The translations under genes were made by a program, and so were the position numbers. Source: Pseudomonas cerasi (GTDB taxonomy: Bacteria; Pseudomonadota; Gammaproteobacteria; Pseudomonadales; Pseudomonadaceae). From it: a stretch of 64,000 nucleotides of DNA. The notes under the pieces were generated by a model. It ran no database searches and was not told the DNA's origin. It saw nothing but the letters and a program-made list of their open reading frames with translations. Of this stretch, positions 35,190-44,155 are shown in pieces. Position 1 is the stretch's first letter. Every line of letters starts with the position of its first letter. Where the stretch lies: assembly GCF_900074915.1 (NCBI RefSeq), contig NZ_LT222319.1, positions 2,327,001 to 2,391,000 of the forward strand. Direction: 5' to 3'.

Positions 35190-36476
35190 ATGTTCAACTG
35201 GTATCGCGACGTCACCCCCAAAGAACGCAAGACTTTCTGGGCCTGTTTTGGCGGCTGGTCGCTGGACGCGCTGGAAGTGCAGATGTTCGGTCTGGCCATT
35301 CCGGCCCTGATTGCTGCGTTTGCCCTGACCAAGGGCGATGCAGGGCTGATCAGCGCGGTAACACTGGTGACGTCAGCGTTGGGAGGTTGGGTGGGCGGGA
35401 CGCTGTCCGACCGCTATGGCCGGGTGCGCACGCTGCAGTGGATGATCCTGTGGTTTTCGTTCTTTACCTTTTTGTCTGCGTTCGTGACCGGTTTCAACCA
35501 GTTGCTGATCGTCAAGGCACTGCAGGGCTTTGGCATCAGTGGTGAGTGGGCGGCAGGCGCGGTGCTGATGGCCGAGACCATCCAGTCCCGCTACCGCGGC
35601 AAGGTCATGGCCACCGTGCAAAGTGCGTGGGCCGTAGGCTGGGGCCTGGCGGTGGTGCTGTTCACCCTGATTTATTCGTTTGTACCGGAGGATATTGCCT
35701 GGCGGGTGATGTTCTTCGTCGGCCTGCTGCCGGCCCTGATGATCATCTGGGTGCGACGCAACGTCGAAGAACCGGACAGCTTCCAGCGCATGCAGAAAAG
35801 CGCAGCGCCGAAGGGCAATTTCTTCAAGTCGATGGCCGGGATTTTTCGCCCCGAGCTGCTGCGCGTTACCTTGCTCGGCGGTTTGTTGGGGCTTGGTGCG
35901 CATGGCGGTTATCACGCGGTCATGACCTGGTTGCCGACCTTTCTCAAAACCGAGCGCAACCTCTCTGTGCTCAGTTCCGGCGGCTATCTGGCGGTCATTA
36001 TCGTTGCGTTCTGGTGCGGTTGCGTGTGCAGCGGTCTGTTGATCGACCGGATTGGTCGACGCAAGAACATCATACTGTTCGCCTTGTGCTGCGTAGTCAC
36101 CGTGCAGTGCTACCTGATGCTGCCGTTGAGCAACACGCAGATGCTGTTTCTCGGCTTTCCGCTGGGTTTCTTCGCCGCAGGCATTCCGGCCAGCCTCGGT
36201 TCGTTTTTCAACGAGCTGTACCCGGCAGAGGTGCGGGGTGCCGGGGTGGGCTTCTGCTACAACTTCGGGCGCGTGCTGTCGGCGGTGTTTCCGTTTCTGG
36301 TGGGGCATATGAGCCAGTCAATGTCGCTCGGCAGCGCCATCGGAATCGACGCTGGCATTGCTTACGGCGTGGCAATGATCGCCGCTTTCTGTCTGCCGGA
36401 AACTCGTGGGCGCAACCTTGAGGCCATGCCGCCGATTGCCGAGCCACTGGACAAAGACGCAGCGCAGCAGGCTTGA
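35190..36476 (+). CDS. MFS transporter, sialate/aromatic-acid:proton symporter type
   Basis: A 428-residue major facilitator protein with about 12 membrane segments. The motif GGTLSDRYGRVRTLQ in loop 2-3 and ISGEWAAGAVLMAETI in segment 4 are typical of the AAHS/sialate symporter group for organic acids. AAGG lies 11 nt before ATG 35190. It starts 49 nt after the GntR gene and is followed by an amidohydrolase, which suggests uptake of the compound that the hydrolase acts on. An open frame extending upstream into the GntR gene is an artefact. Confidence 0.87.
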   Translation: MFNWYRDVTPKERKTFWACFGGWSLDALEVQMFGLAIPALIAAFALTKGDAGLISAVTLVTSALGGWVGGTLSDRYGRVRTLQWMILWFSFFTFLSAFVTGFNQLLIVKALQGFGISGEWAAGAVLMAETIQSRYRGKVMATVQSAWAVGWGLAVVLFTLIYSFVPEDIAWRVMFFVGLLPALMIIWVRRNVEEPDSFQRMQKSAAPKGNFFKSMAGIFRPELLRVTLLGGLLGLGAHGGYHAVMTWLPTFLKTERNLSVLSSGGYLAVIIVAFWCGCVCSGLLIDRIGRRKNIILFALCCVVTVQCYLMLPLSNTQMLFLGFPLGFFAAGIPASLGSFFNELYPAEVRGAGVGFCYNFGRVLSAVFPFLVGHMSQSMSLGSAIGIDAGIAYGVAMIAAFCLPETRGRNLEAMPPIAEPLDKDAAQQA

Positions 36477-36531
36477 AAATCCTTTCATTCGCGGTGTTGC
36501 GGCGCCGCATTGACTTTTTGTAGACGATCCC

Positions 36532-37377
36532 ATGACTGATTCCTGTACAACGCCCATACTGGGCATCGATGCCCACGCGCATGTCTTCAGCAAGGATTTG
36601 AGCCTGGCGTCAGGACGACGTTACAGCCCGGATTATGACGCAACGGTGCACGCCTATCTGGCCAACCTGAGCGAACACGGCCTGAGCCACGGCGTATTGG
36701 TCCAGCCCAGTATTCTGGGCACTGACAACCGGTTTCTGCTCGACGCCCTGGCGCAGGCTCCTGACCGGTTGCGCGGCGTGGCGGTGGTCGACACGGACAT
36801 CAGTCGCGGTGCGTTACAGCGTATGGCCGGGCTGGGCATTGTCGGCATCCGCCTGAACCTGATCGGCAAGCCGCTGCCAGACTTCGCCGCGCCGGAATGG
36901 AAGACGCTGTTCAAGCACATCTGGACGCTCGGCTGGCATGTCGAACTGCACCGCGAGGTCGCTGACCTGCCGGCGCTGATCCGGCAGTTGCTGCCGTTTG
37001 GCTGCAAGCTGGTGATTGATCATTTCGGGCGGCCCGATGCGCGTCTTGGCGTTGACGATCCGGCGTTCCAGGCCTTGCTGGAATTGGGCCTGAGCGGGCA
37101 GCTGTGGATGAAGATTTCGGCAATCTATCGTCTGGGCGGCAGTGTCGAGCAGAACGCGACGTTTGCTCGCGCTGCATGGCCTTTGCTGCTGCAAAGCTTC
37201 GGACCGCGCCGGCTGGTATGGGGCAGCGACTGGCCGCACACCCAGCATGAGCACGCGGTCAGCTACACCGATGTGGTCGAGCAGTTCCGCGCGCTCGAAT
37301 GCCCTGACCCGCTCAAGCGCATTATGTTGGTCGAGGCCCCGCAGGCACTGTTCGATTTCCTGCCTGTCGAAATCTGA
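36532..37377 (+). CDS. TIM-barrel metal-dependent hydrolase (amidohydrolase 2 / PDC-hydrolase-like, COG3618)
   Basis: A 281-residue amidohydrolase-2 protein. The metal ligands IDAHAHVF (residues 12-19) are at the N-terminus, with HREVADLP, the conserved VIDHFGRPD in the middle and GSDWPHTQ towards the end. The nearest known groups are 2-pyrone-4,6-dicarboxylate lactonase and other sugar-lactone or organic-acid lactonases. With the upstream GntR regulator and acid symporter it forms a small catabolic unit whose substrate is unknown. The stop is 4 nt from the convergent RND gene stop. Confidence 0.82.
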   Translation: MTDSCTTPILGIDAHAHVFSKDLSLASGRRYSPDYDATVHAYLANLSEHGLSHGVLVQPSILGTDNRFLLDALAQAPDRLRGVAVVDTDISRGALQRMAGLGIVGIRLNLIGKPLPDFAAPEWKTLFKHIWTLGWHVELHREVADLPALIRQLLPFGCKLVIDHFGRPDARLGVDDPAFQALLELGLSGQLWMKISAIYRLGGSVEQNATFARAAWPLLLQSFGPRRLVWGSDWPHTQHEHAVSYTDVVEQFRALECPDPLKRIMLVEAPQALFDFLPVEI

Positions 37378-37381
37378 CCTG

Positions 37382-40300
37382 CTAAACGACAGGTGGCCTG
37401 ATCCGATAGCTGACCATATACAGCGCCGGGAGGAAAAACAGGGTCAGCAGGGTGGCGATGGCGATGCCGCCTATCATGGCGATGGCCATCGGCCCCCAGA
37501 ACACTTCGCGGGCAATCGGGATCATGCCCAGGCTCGCGGCCGCTGCGGTCAGCATAATCGGTCGGCAGCGATGTTCGGTGGCCTTGACCAACGATGTCCA
37601 GGCGCTTTCCCCTGCGGCGATGAATTCATCGATCTGCGTGACCAGAATCACCGAGTTGCGGATGATGATGCCGATCAGCGCCAGCACGCCCAGAATTGCC
37701 ACGAACCCCAGCGGATAGCCGGAAATCAATAAGGCTGCGACCACGCCGATCAGGCCCAGCGGCACCACGCTGACCACCAGCAGCAGTTTTTTCACGCTGT
37801 GCAACTGGATCATCAAAAAGCTGACCACCAACAGCAGCATCAACGGTACGACCTTCAGGATCGGACCCTGTGAGCGCGCGCTGGCCTCGACTGCGCCGCC
37901 GGTGGCGACCGAGTAACGCAACGGCAGGCCGGCGCTGAAGGCATCGACGTCGGGCTTCAATTGCCTGACCAGCGCTGCCGGCTGCAGCTTGCCGAGCACG
38001 TTGGCCTTCAGGGTGATGGTCGGCAGCCTGTCACGGCGCCAGACCAGCGGCTGTTCCTGCTCATAACTGAGCGTGGCGAACGCCAGCAGCGGCACGCTCG
38101 CACCGCCAGGTGTCGGGATCTGCAGGTTGGCGAGGGTCTGCACCGAGCTGCGTTCGTCGCTGTCTGCACGTCCGACCAGGTCGATCAGATAGGTGCTGTC
38201 ACGCACCTGAGTGATGGTGGTGCCACTGACCAGACTGTTGAGGATTTGCGCCACGTCTTCAGAAGACAGGCCGAACTGGCGTACCTTGTCCTGCGCGATG
38301 TCGATCTTCAGCACCTTGCCCGGCTCGTTCCAGTCATAGATGACCTGACCGATATGCGGGTTGGCATCGAGAATCGCCGCCAGCGCCATGGCCTGGCTGC
38401 GCACCTGTTCGATGTCCGGTCCGCTGACCCGGTATTGCACCGGCCAGCCCACCGGCGGCCCCATGTTCAGTGGCTGAACGTAGCCACCCACGCCGACGTA
38501 ATCGTCACGAAAGCGCTGACGCAAGCGCTCGATCAGCCGGTCACGCGCTTCGCCACCCTGGCTGACGATCACCAGTTGCCCGTAGAACGGATTGCTCAAT
38601 TGTTGATCCAGCGGCAGGTAAAAACGCACCGCGCCCTTGCCCACGTAAGAGCTCCAGCGCAGCACATCGGCATCCCCTTTGAGCGCCGCTTCAAAGCGGT
38701 CCATGGTCTGGCGGGTACCTTCGATGGAGCCGTTTTGCGGCATGTAGATATCCACGAGGATTTCCGGTCGGTCGGAGTCCGGGAAGAATTGGTTCTGCAG
38801 CAACCTGCCTGCAAACAACGACCCGATGAACATCAGCAACGTGATGCCGATCACCCACCCGCGGTGCTCGAGTGCCTTGACCAGCAGGCGGCTGAAACCA
38901 CGCATCCAGCGCCCCGGCGCCGCATGTTGCGCCGAGGCTTTGAGGATGTGCACGCCAATCAGGGGCGCGAACAGTACCGCCACCAGCCAGGACAGCAGCA
39001 ACGCCACGGCAATGACGGCAAACATGGTGAACACGTATTCGCCTGCCGAACTGGAGTTAAGGCCGATGGGCACGAAACCGGCGACCGTGACCAATGTGCC
39101 GGTCAGCATCGGGAACGCGGTCGAGGTGTAAGCGAAGGTAGCGGCCTGCGGTAATGAATCGCCGCTTTCAAGGCGGGTGACCATCATCTCGACGGTGATC
39201 ATCGCGTCATCCACCAACAGCCCCAGAGCGATGATCAATGCGCCCAGCGAGATACGTTGCATGGTGATGCCGCTGTACTCCATGAACACGAAGACCAGCG
39301 CCAGCACCAGCGGGATCGAACAGGCCACGACCAGACCGGCACGAATGCCGAGGCTGATAAAGCTGACGACCAGCACAATCAGGATCGCTTCAAAGAGTGC
39401 ATGGGTGAAGCCGCCGATGGCTTTTTCGACCACATCGGCCTGGCTGGAGACCAGGTGTACGTCGATGCCCAGCGGCAATTCAGTGGTCAGATCGTCGATG
39501 CGCTGCTGCAATTGGGTGCCGAATGCCTGGATGTTGCCACCTTGCTTCATGGCCACCGCAAGGCCAATGGCTGGTTGGCCATTGAAGCGGAACAGTGAGG
39601 AGGGCGGATCGGCATAACGGCGCTCGATAGTCGCCAGATCGCTGAGACGAAAGAACCGGTCGCCGAAGCGCAGATTGACGGCCTCGAGGTCTTGTTCATT
39701 GCTGAACTGCCCACTGGCCCGCACGGCAATGCGTTCCGGACCGGCCTCCATCACGCCAGCAGGCGTAACCGAGTTTTGCGCTTGCAGGCTTTGCAGCACC
39801 TGGCGTTGATCGATGCCCAGCGCCGCGAGCTTGCGGATCGAAAAATTCAGATAAATGACTTCGCGCTGGGCGCCGAGCAACTCGATCTTGCCCAGGTTGG
39901 GTACGCTGCGGATGTCGGCGCGCACTTGCTCGACGTAATGACGCAGTTGGCGGAAAGACAGGCCATCGGCGGTGAACGCGTAGATGCTGCCGAACACGTC
40001 GCCAAATTCGTCGTTGAACGCAGGGCCCTGAATGCCGCTGGGCAGCTCACTGCGCACATCGCTGATCTTCTTGCGCACCTGATACCACGCCGCAGGGATG
40101 TCGGCGCTTCGGGTTTCACTCTTGAGGAAGACGAAAAGCGTCGATTCGCCAGCCAGCGTGTAGCTTTTCACGTAATCCAGCGCGTCGATTTCTTCGAGCT
40201 TCTTTTCCAGCCGATCAGTCACCTGCTGCAGGGTATCGGGCAGCGTCGCGCCCGGCCAGCGCGCCTGTATGACCATAGTCTTGATGGCGAATGAAGGGTC

Positions 40301-40420
40301 TTCCTCGCGCCCCAGATTCAGGAATGACCAGCTGCCCATCAGCAATGAAACGAACATCATGTACCAGACCAGCGTGCGATGCCTGAGCCCCCAGGCCGAC
40401 AGATTGAAGCGCTCCTTCAC
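37382..40420 (-). CDS. RND efflux pump inner-membrane subunit (TriC-like)
   Basis: A 1012-residue AcrB/Cus-type resistance-nodulation-division transporter with 12 membrane segments and two large periplasmic loops. Seen: LNLGREEDPSFAIKTMVI near the start, the proton-relay segment LLVDDAMITVEMM in helix 4, and ALIGIIIRNSVILVTQIDEF in the second half. The start is GTG 40420, overlapping the stop of the adaptor gene (GTGA); an in-frame ATG at 40597 lies inside that gene. It is preceded by two adaptor genes, the arrangement of P. aeruginosa triABC (triclosan efflux). The substrate here is unknown and the outer-membrane channel is not encoded nearby. Confidence 0.9.
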   Translation of the reverse strand: MKERFNLSAWGLRHRTLVWYMMFVSLLMGSWSFLNLGREEDPSFAIKTMVIQARWPGATLPDTLQQVTDRLEKKLEEIDALDYVKSYTLAGESTLFVFLKSETRSADIPAAWYQVRKKISDVRSELPSGIQGPAFNDEFGDVFGSIYAFTADGLSFRQLRHYVEQVRADIRSVPNLGKIELLGAQREVIYLNFSIRKLAALGIDQRQVLQSLQAQNSVTPAGVMEAGPERIAVRASGQFSNEQDLEAVNLRFGDRFFRLSDLATIERRYADPPSSLFRFNGQPAIGLAVAMKQGGNIQAFGTQLQQRIDDLTTELPLGIDVHLVSSQADVVEKAIGGFTHALFEAILIVLVVSFISLGIRAGLVVACSIPLVLALVFVFMEYSGITMQRISLGALIIALGLLVDDAMITVEMMVTRLESGDSLPQAATFAYTSTAFPMLTGTLVTVAGFVPIGLNSSSAGEYVFTMFAVIAVALLLSWLVAVLFAPLIGVHILKASAQHAAPGRWMRGFSRLLVKALEHRGWVIGITLLMFIGSLFAGRLLQNQFFPDSDRPEILVDIYMPQNGSIEGTRQTMDRFEAALKGDADVLRWSSYVGKGAVRFYLPLDQQLSNPFYGQLVIVSQGGEARDRLIERLRQRFRDDYVGVGGYVQPLNMGPPVGWPVQYRVSGPDIEQVRSQAMALAAILDANPHIGQVIYDWNEPGKVLKIDIAQDKVRQFGLSSEDVAQILNSLVSGTTITQVRDSTYLIDLVGRADSDERSSVQTLANLQIPTPGGASVPLLAFATLSYEQEQPLVWRRDRLPTITLKANVLGKLQPAALVRQLKPDVDAFSAGLPLRYSVATGGAVEASARSQGPILKVVPLMLLLVVSFLMIQLHSVKKLLLVVSVVPLGLIGVVAALLISGYPLGFVAILGVLALIGIIIRNSVILVTQIDEFIAAGESAWTSLVKATEHRCRPIMLTAAAASLGMIPIAREVFWGPMAIAMIGGIAIATLLTLFFLPALYMVSYRIRPPVV

Positions 40421-41508
40421 AAACTGACCTCTCGCTGCAGGCGGATCTTTTGTCCGGACTGCATGCCGTTGACGCCGGCAGTCACTACCTTTTCGCCCTC
40501 GTGCAGCTCGCCGCTGACCCTTACCGTCGAGCCCGATCTCGCCAATACCTGCACCGCTCGCGGGACCAGTGTCGATGTCGTTGGGTCGATCACCCACACC
40601 TGAGAGGAGCCGTTACGCTGCAGCACTGCGCTGCCGGGTAGCTCATGAAACGCCGGCGCGTCGCCACTGATCTCTATCGTGACGGTCGAGCCCAGGCGAA
40701 AGCTGTCCGGAGGGTTCTGCAAGGCCAGGCGGACGCGCTGAGTGCGGGTCTCGGCATTGATTTGCGGTGCAAGCTGGCGGACGTTCGCAGCCACTGAAAG
40801 CTGATCGTTCAGTTGCGAAACCACTCTGATGCGGTGGCGTTCATCCAGCGAACCGAGTGGCAAGTCGACGACCGCTTCACGGCTGTCGGGGCGCGCAAGG
40901 CTGACGACTGCCTGACCGGTCGCCATGACCTGGCCGACCTCCGCTTGCCATCCGGTAATCAGGCCATCGAACTCGGCTGACAAGCGGGTGTAGGACACAT
41001 GATCACGGGCTTGCTGCACCGCCACGCGGGCCTGATTGCACAACGCTTCCTGAGTGCTCAGGTCGTTGTCCAACTGATCCATTCGCGCCCGCGAGCCGAT
41101 ACCGCGCTCATAGAGCTGCTGGTAGCGCGTCAACTCGTCGCGCGCCTGTTGCCAGGCGGACTGGGCCTTGCCGAGTTCCGCCTGGCGGGCGCGTAAACGG
41201 TGTTGCTGGTCGCCGGGTTCCAGTGTGGCGAGCAGATCGCCCTTGCGCACTTGATCGCCGATCTCCGCGTGCCGGGTTGCCAGTCGGCCAGCGACGCGAA
41301 ACCCCAACGCCACTTCATACTGCGGCTGGATGACGCCAGCAAAGCGGCCATAAGAGGCGCTGCGCTGGTCGGCTATTTCGGTGAACAGTACCGGGCGTTC
41401 GACAACCTCGCGAAGCGGTTTTTCGCGGCAGCCCGGCAGTGCCACAATCAGAATGCAGATCAGCCAGCAGCGGGATCTCGTTCGTGGTTCTGCGCACGAG
41501 GTGCTCAT
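40417..41508 (-). CDS. RND pump adaptor (membrane-fusion) lipoprotein, second of two
   Basis: A 363-residue HlyD/AcrA-type periplasmic adaptor with a lipoprotein signal ending ALPGC. The barrel-sandwich halves are VALGFRVAGRLATRHAEIGD and LSAEFDGLITGWQAEVGQV, with a coiled-coil hairpin between (residues 100-165). It overlaps its upstream partner by 4 nt (ATGA) and the RND gene by 4 nt. Two non-identical adaptors feeding one RND protein is the TriA/TriB pattern. Confidence 0.88.
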   Translation of the reverse strand: MSTSCAEPRTRSRCWLICILIVALPGCREKPLREVVERPVLFTEIADQRSASYGRFAGVIQPQYEVALGFRVAGRLATRHAEIGDQVRKGDLLATLEPGDQQHRLRARQAELGKAQSAWQQARDELTRYQQLYERGIGSRARMDQLDNDLSTQEALCNQARVAVQQARDHVSYTRLSAEFDGLITGWQAEVGQVMATGQAVVSLARPDSREAVVDLPLGSLDERHRIRVVSQLNDQLSVAANVRQLAPQINAETRTQRVRLALQNPPDSFRLGSTVTIEISGDAPAFHELPGSAVLQRNGSSQVWVIDPTTSTLVPRAVQVLARSGSTVRVSGELHEGEKVVTAGVNGMQSGQKIRLQREVSL

Positions 41509-42731
41509 TGCGCAGCTCCCGACGAGGCCAGCGAGACGGGGTTTTCGGCCGGTGCTCGCTCTGCGACCTCGACCCGTTGCCCCGGGTAGAGAAACTGCAG
41601 CCCTCGGGAAACTATTCGATCACCTTCGGACAACCCCTCTGAAACGATGACCTGACCCTGCTCGTAACGCAGCACTTTCACAGGCGTCAGCCTGACCCTG
41701 GCCTCAGCGTCCACCCGCCAGACTGCCGGTTGTCCTTGTGTGCGGCTCAAGACGGACCAAGGCAGGGCGAACGCTATTTGCGACTGCGTCTGCAAGCGAG
41801 CGCTAACCACGGAGCCCAGCGCAAGCGGTGCAGCAGCTCCCTGCAGTGCAACGCGCACCCGCAACGTGCCGTTCGCGGCGGAGACGATGGGGGTGATTTC
41901 CTTGATGATGCCGGTCAGCTGAATCTCTGGCTGGCCGAGGGGGCTGACAATCACTGCAGCACCGATCTGATCGGCGCGCAGCAGGGACTCGTACGCGGAA
42001 AATACCGCTTCGCACTCGCCATCGTGAGCGACGCTGAAAATCGCAGTGGCGGCCTGAACCACCTGACCTTCTTCGGCATAGCGCGCCGTCACGACGCCAT
42101 CGGCTGCGGCGAACAGCTCGGTGTACCCGACCTGTTCACGCGCGTTCGCCTGCTGCGCCTGCAGTGCGGCGAGATCCGCCCGCGCACTGTCGAGGCCAGA
42201 GCGGGCCTTCTGGTATTCACTGAGGTTGGTATAGCCCTTGGGCAGCAGCACTTGTTGACGCTGGTAGTTTTGTTCGGCGAGGTACAGCCGCGACTGTCGC
42301 ACGGCCACTTCGGCACTGGCTGACGCCAGCTCGGTCTTTTGCTCGCGCGCGTCGAGCCTGGCAAGAACCTGTCCGACCCGCACTCGATCCCCGACATCCG
42401 CATATCGCTTGATCAGCTTGCCGGAGACGCGAAACGATTGCTCAGTCACCTTGCGGGCCTGGATATCGCCCGTCAGCGTCACACTGCTGGCGACGTTCAG
42501 TAGGGCAACCGGTTGCGCGACGACTCGCACCAGCGCCTTTTCTGCGGGTTTTCCTGCAGAGCAAGCGCTGAGCGAGAGTAGCGAGATGAACCCCAGCACC
42601 ACGCCGGGCTGAGTGTACAGAGAGTGCAACGGCCGGATATTTCCGGAAACACGGCAGCACGAACGCAGGAGCGTTGCAAAGGGAAAAGTCATCAACGAAT
42701 AGCACTGCCCGATCAAAGAAGCCAACATCAT
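41505..42731 (-). CDS. RND pump adaptor (membrane-fusion) lipoprotein, first of two
   Basis: A HlyD/AcrA-type adaptor with lipobox LSAC, barrel-sandwich parts EQSFRVSGKLIKRYADVGD and FAAADGVVTARYAEEGQV, and a coiled-coil hairpin between. The open frame gives 408 residues, but about 40 residues before the signal core look non-native, so the start is probably downstream (ATG 42692 or a nearby alternative codon). It is the first gene of the three-gene pump operon and ends in ATGA overlap with the second adaptor. No regulator gene adjoins it. Confidence 0.85.
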   Translation of the reverse strand: MMLASLIGQCYSLMTFPFATLLRSCCRVSGNIRPLHSLYTQPGVVLGFISLLSLSACSAGKPAEKALVRVVAQPVALLNVASSVTLTGDIQARKVTEQSFRVSGKLIKRYADVGDRVRVGQVLARLDAREQKTELASASAEVAVRQSRLYLAEQNYQRQQVLLPKGYTNLSEYQKARSGLDSARADLAALQAQQANAREQVGYTELFAAADGVVTARYAEEGQVVQAATAIFSVAHDGECEAVFSAYESLLRADQIGAAVIVSPLGQPEIQLTGIIKEITPIVSAANGTLRVRVALQGAAAPLALGSVVSARLQTQSQIAFALPWSVLSRTQGQPAVWRVDAEARVRLTPVKVLRYEQGQVIVSEGLSEGDRIVSRGLQFLYPGQRVEVAERAPAENPVSLASSGAAQ

Positions 42732-42793
42732 CCATGAGTCACAGCGTCAGGCCGGAAAAGCGCAAGGGCTTCCCGGGCTCAGGCGAGCGAGCT

Positions 42794-43657
42794 TCAGGCC
42801 ATCGCGGTGACGCTGGGCCAAACCTCCTGGGTAGCTTCAGTGCCCAGAAATGTCAGTGCGGTTCTTTGCGAGTGGTGCCACGCCGCCTTGCTTTCCAGGT
42901 CCAGAAAGTGCCCGGTGTCCGGAACGACATTGAAACTGCTTTTGGCGATGTAGTTGGAAAACATCCGCGCATCGTCAACGGTGGTGTATTCATCTTTTTC
43001 ACCGTTGATGAACAGCACCGGAATGTTGATCGAGGAAAAACGCTCGACGTAGTTACTGGCGCTTAGTTGGCGAATCTGGCTGATGTGAAAGTCGATCTGG
43101 CGATATTCGTGCTCGGCAAGGCTGATCAGGTGCTTGTAGTTATAAAGTTTGAACAGGCGCGGCAGGTACTTGCCCACGGTGTCGTTGAGCAGTGAGCCGA
43201 TCTTGCGCTTTTCGCGTGCGGCGAGGTAGATCTGGGCGTTGTCGATATAGTCGAGCATGGCCTCGTTGAGCACCGGCGAGAACGAACTGATGATGGCCTT
43301 TTCCACGGAAGGAGGGCATTCGGAGAGGGCCAGTAGGGCCGATACACCGCCCCAGGAGACTGACAGCAGGTGGTTTACCTGATAGAGATCAATCAGTTGC
43401 AGGAGAATGTTTACTTCATCTTCCTTGCTGACAATCATGTCGTCCGGGTTGTGCGCTCGGGATTGCCCCGAAAATGGCAGGTCGAACAGCACCAGATTGT
43501 AGTGCGGTTGCAAGTATTTGACCGTCTGCCCGAAAGAGCCAGTAGTCGACAGTGCGCCGTTGACCAGCAGAATGGTCTTGGCGTCGCTGCCTTTCCAGTA
43601 AGTCTCGGCGTACACCTTGTACTTACCGATGGTTAGAATCTTCGATTGTGCGCCCAT
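42794..43657 (-). CDS. rhlA: RhlA-like 3-(3-hydroxyalkanoyloxy)alkanoate synthase
   Basis: A 287-residue alpha/beta hydrolase-fold acyltransferase strongly resembling P. aeruginosa RhlA: LLVNGALSTTGSFGQTVKYL, VLFDLPFSGQSRAHNPDD, the catalytic serine in SVSWGG (Ser101), FINGEKDEYTT with the aspartate, and GHFLDLESK with the histidine. RhlA joins two 3-hydroxyacyl chains from ACP into HAA, the surfactant needed for swarming. No rhlB follows, so the product should be HAA rather than rhamnolipid. ATG 43657 has GGGAGG 7 nt upstream; the frame runs open to 43834 but those codons have no support. About 500 bases of AT-rich DNA lie upstream. Confidence 0.92.
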   Translation of the reverse strand: MGAQSKILTIGKYKVYAETYWKGSDAKTILLVNGALSTTGSFGQTVKYLQPHYNLVLFDLPFSGQSRAHNPDDMIVSKEDEVNILLQLIDLYQVNHLLSVSWGGVSALLALSECPPSVEKAIISSFSPVLNEAMLDYIDNAQIYLAAREKRKIGSLLNDTVGKYLPRLFKLYNYKHLISLAEHEYRQIDFHISQIRQLSASNYVERFSSINIPVLFINGEKDEYTTVDDARMFSNYIAKSSFNVVPDTGHFLDLESKAAWHHSQRTALTFLGTEATQEVWPSVTAMA

Positions 43658-44155
43658 AACAGCCTCCCAGCTAAAATTTGATCCAGCAATTAGTACAGTG
43701 TTCTCTGCTTCGGCAGCCATGCCAAAGCCTCGCCTGGTAAGTGGCGAAATCCGGTGAGTTATTATTAGGGGTGCAGCGAAAACGTTACCGCAGGAACTGT
43801 GCTTGCCCTGACATAGATAACGCAGTGCCAGCATTGCGACAAGTCACTGACGTCATAAAAATGTCTAGCTGTTCACATTGCACCTTGGCGTTTGGCCATC
43901 ATCTTTTGACCAATAGACGGATTTAATCGGGGAAAAACGCCATATCGAACCTGAAAAGCGTATTTATTGGGGTGAACTTGCTGGTGCTGAAACGGTCAAG
44001 CTTGATACGGATTTGTAACATTCAGTTACATTTTTGTGCTTGGCATAATGCGCCAGATTAATATCGAAATCGCTGAAACCCTCGAGCCAGACGCTTTAAT
44101 CTCGTCAAAAAGCAGGCACGATCGTGCAATCAAGGGTTTGGGAAGTGCCTGAATC
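43658..44155. other. Intergenic region upstream of rhlA
   Basis: Almost 500 bases, AT-rich between about 43850 and 44060, with no credible gene. It holds the rhlA promoter region and the end of the two-component operon. A perfect 12-bp palindrome, GCACGATCGTGC, lies at 44116-44127, 28 nt after the sensor-kinase stop; it has no T-run and could be a protein-binding site or a weak terminator stem. I could not place a convincing sigma-28 promoter for rhlA. Confidence 0.5.

Noticed and set aside
37961..39154. 397-codon plus-strand open frame inside the RND gene
   Set aside because: It is antisense to conserved RND motifs with no start signal.
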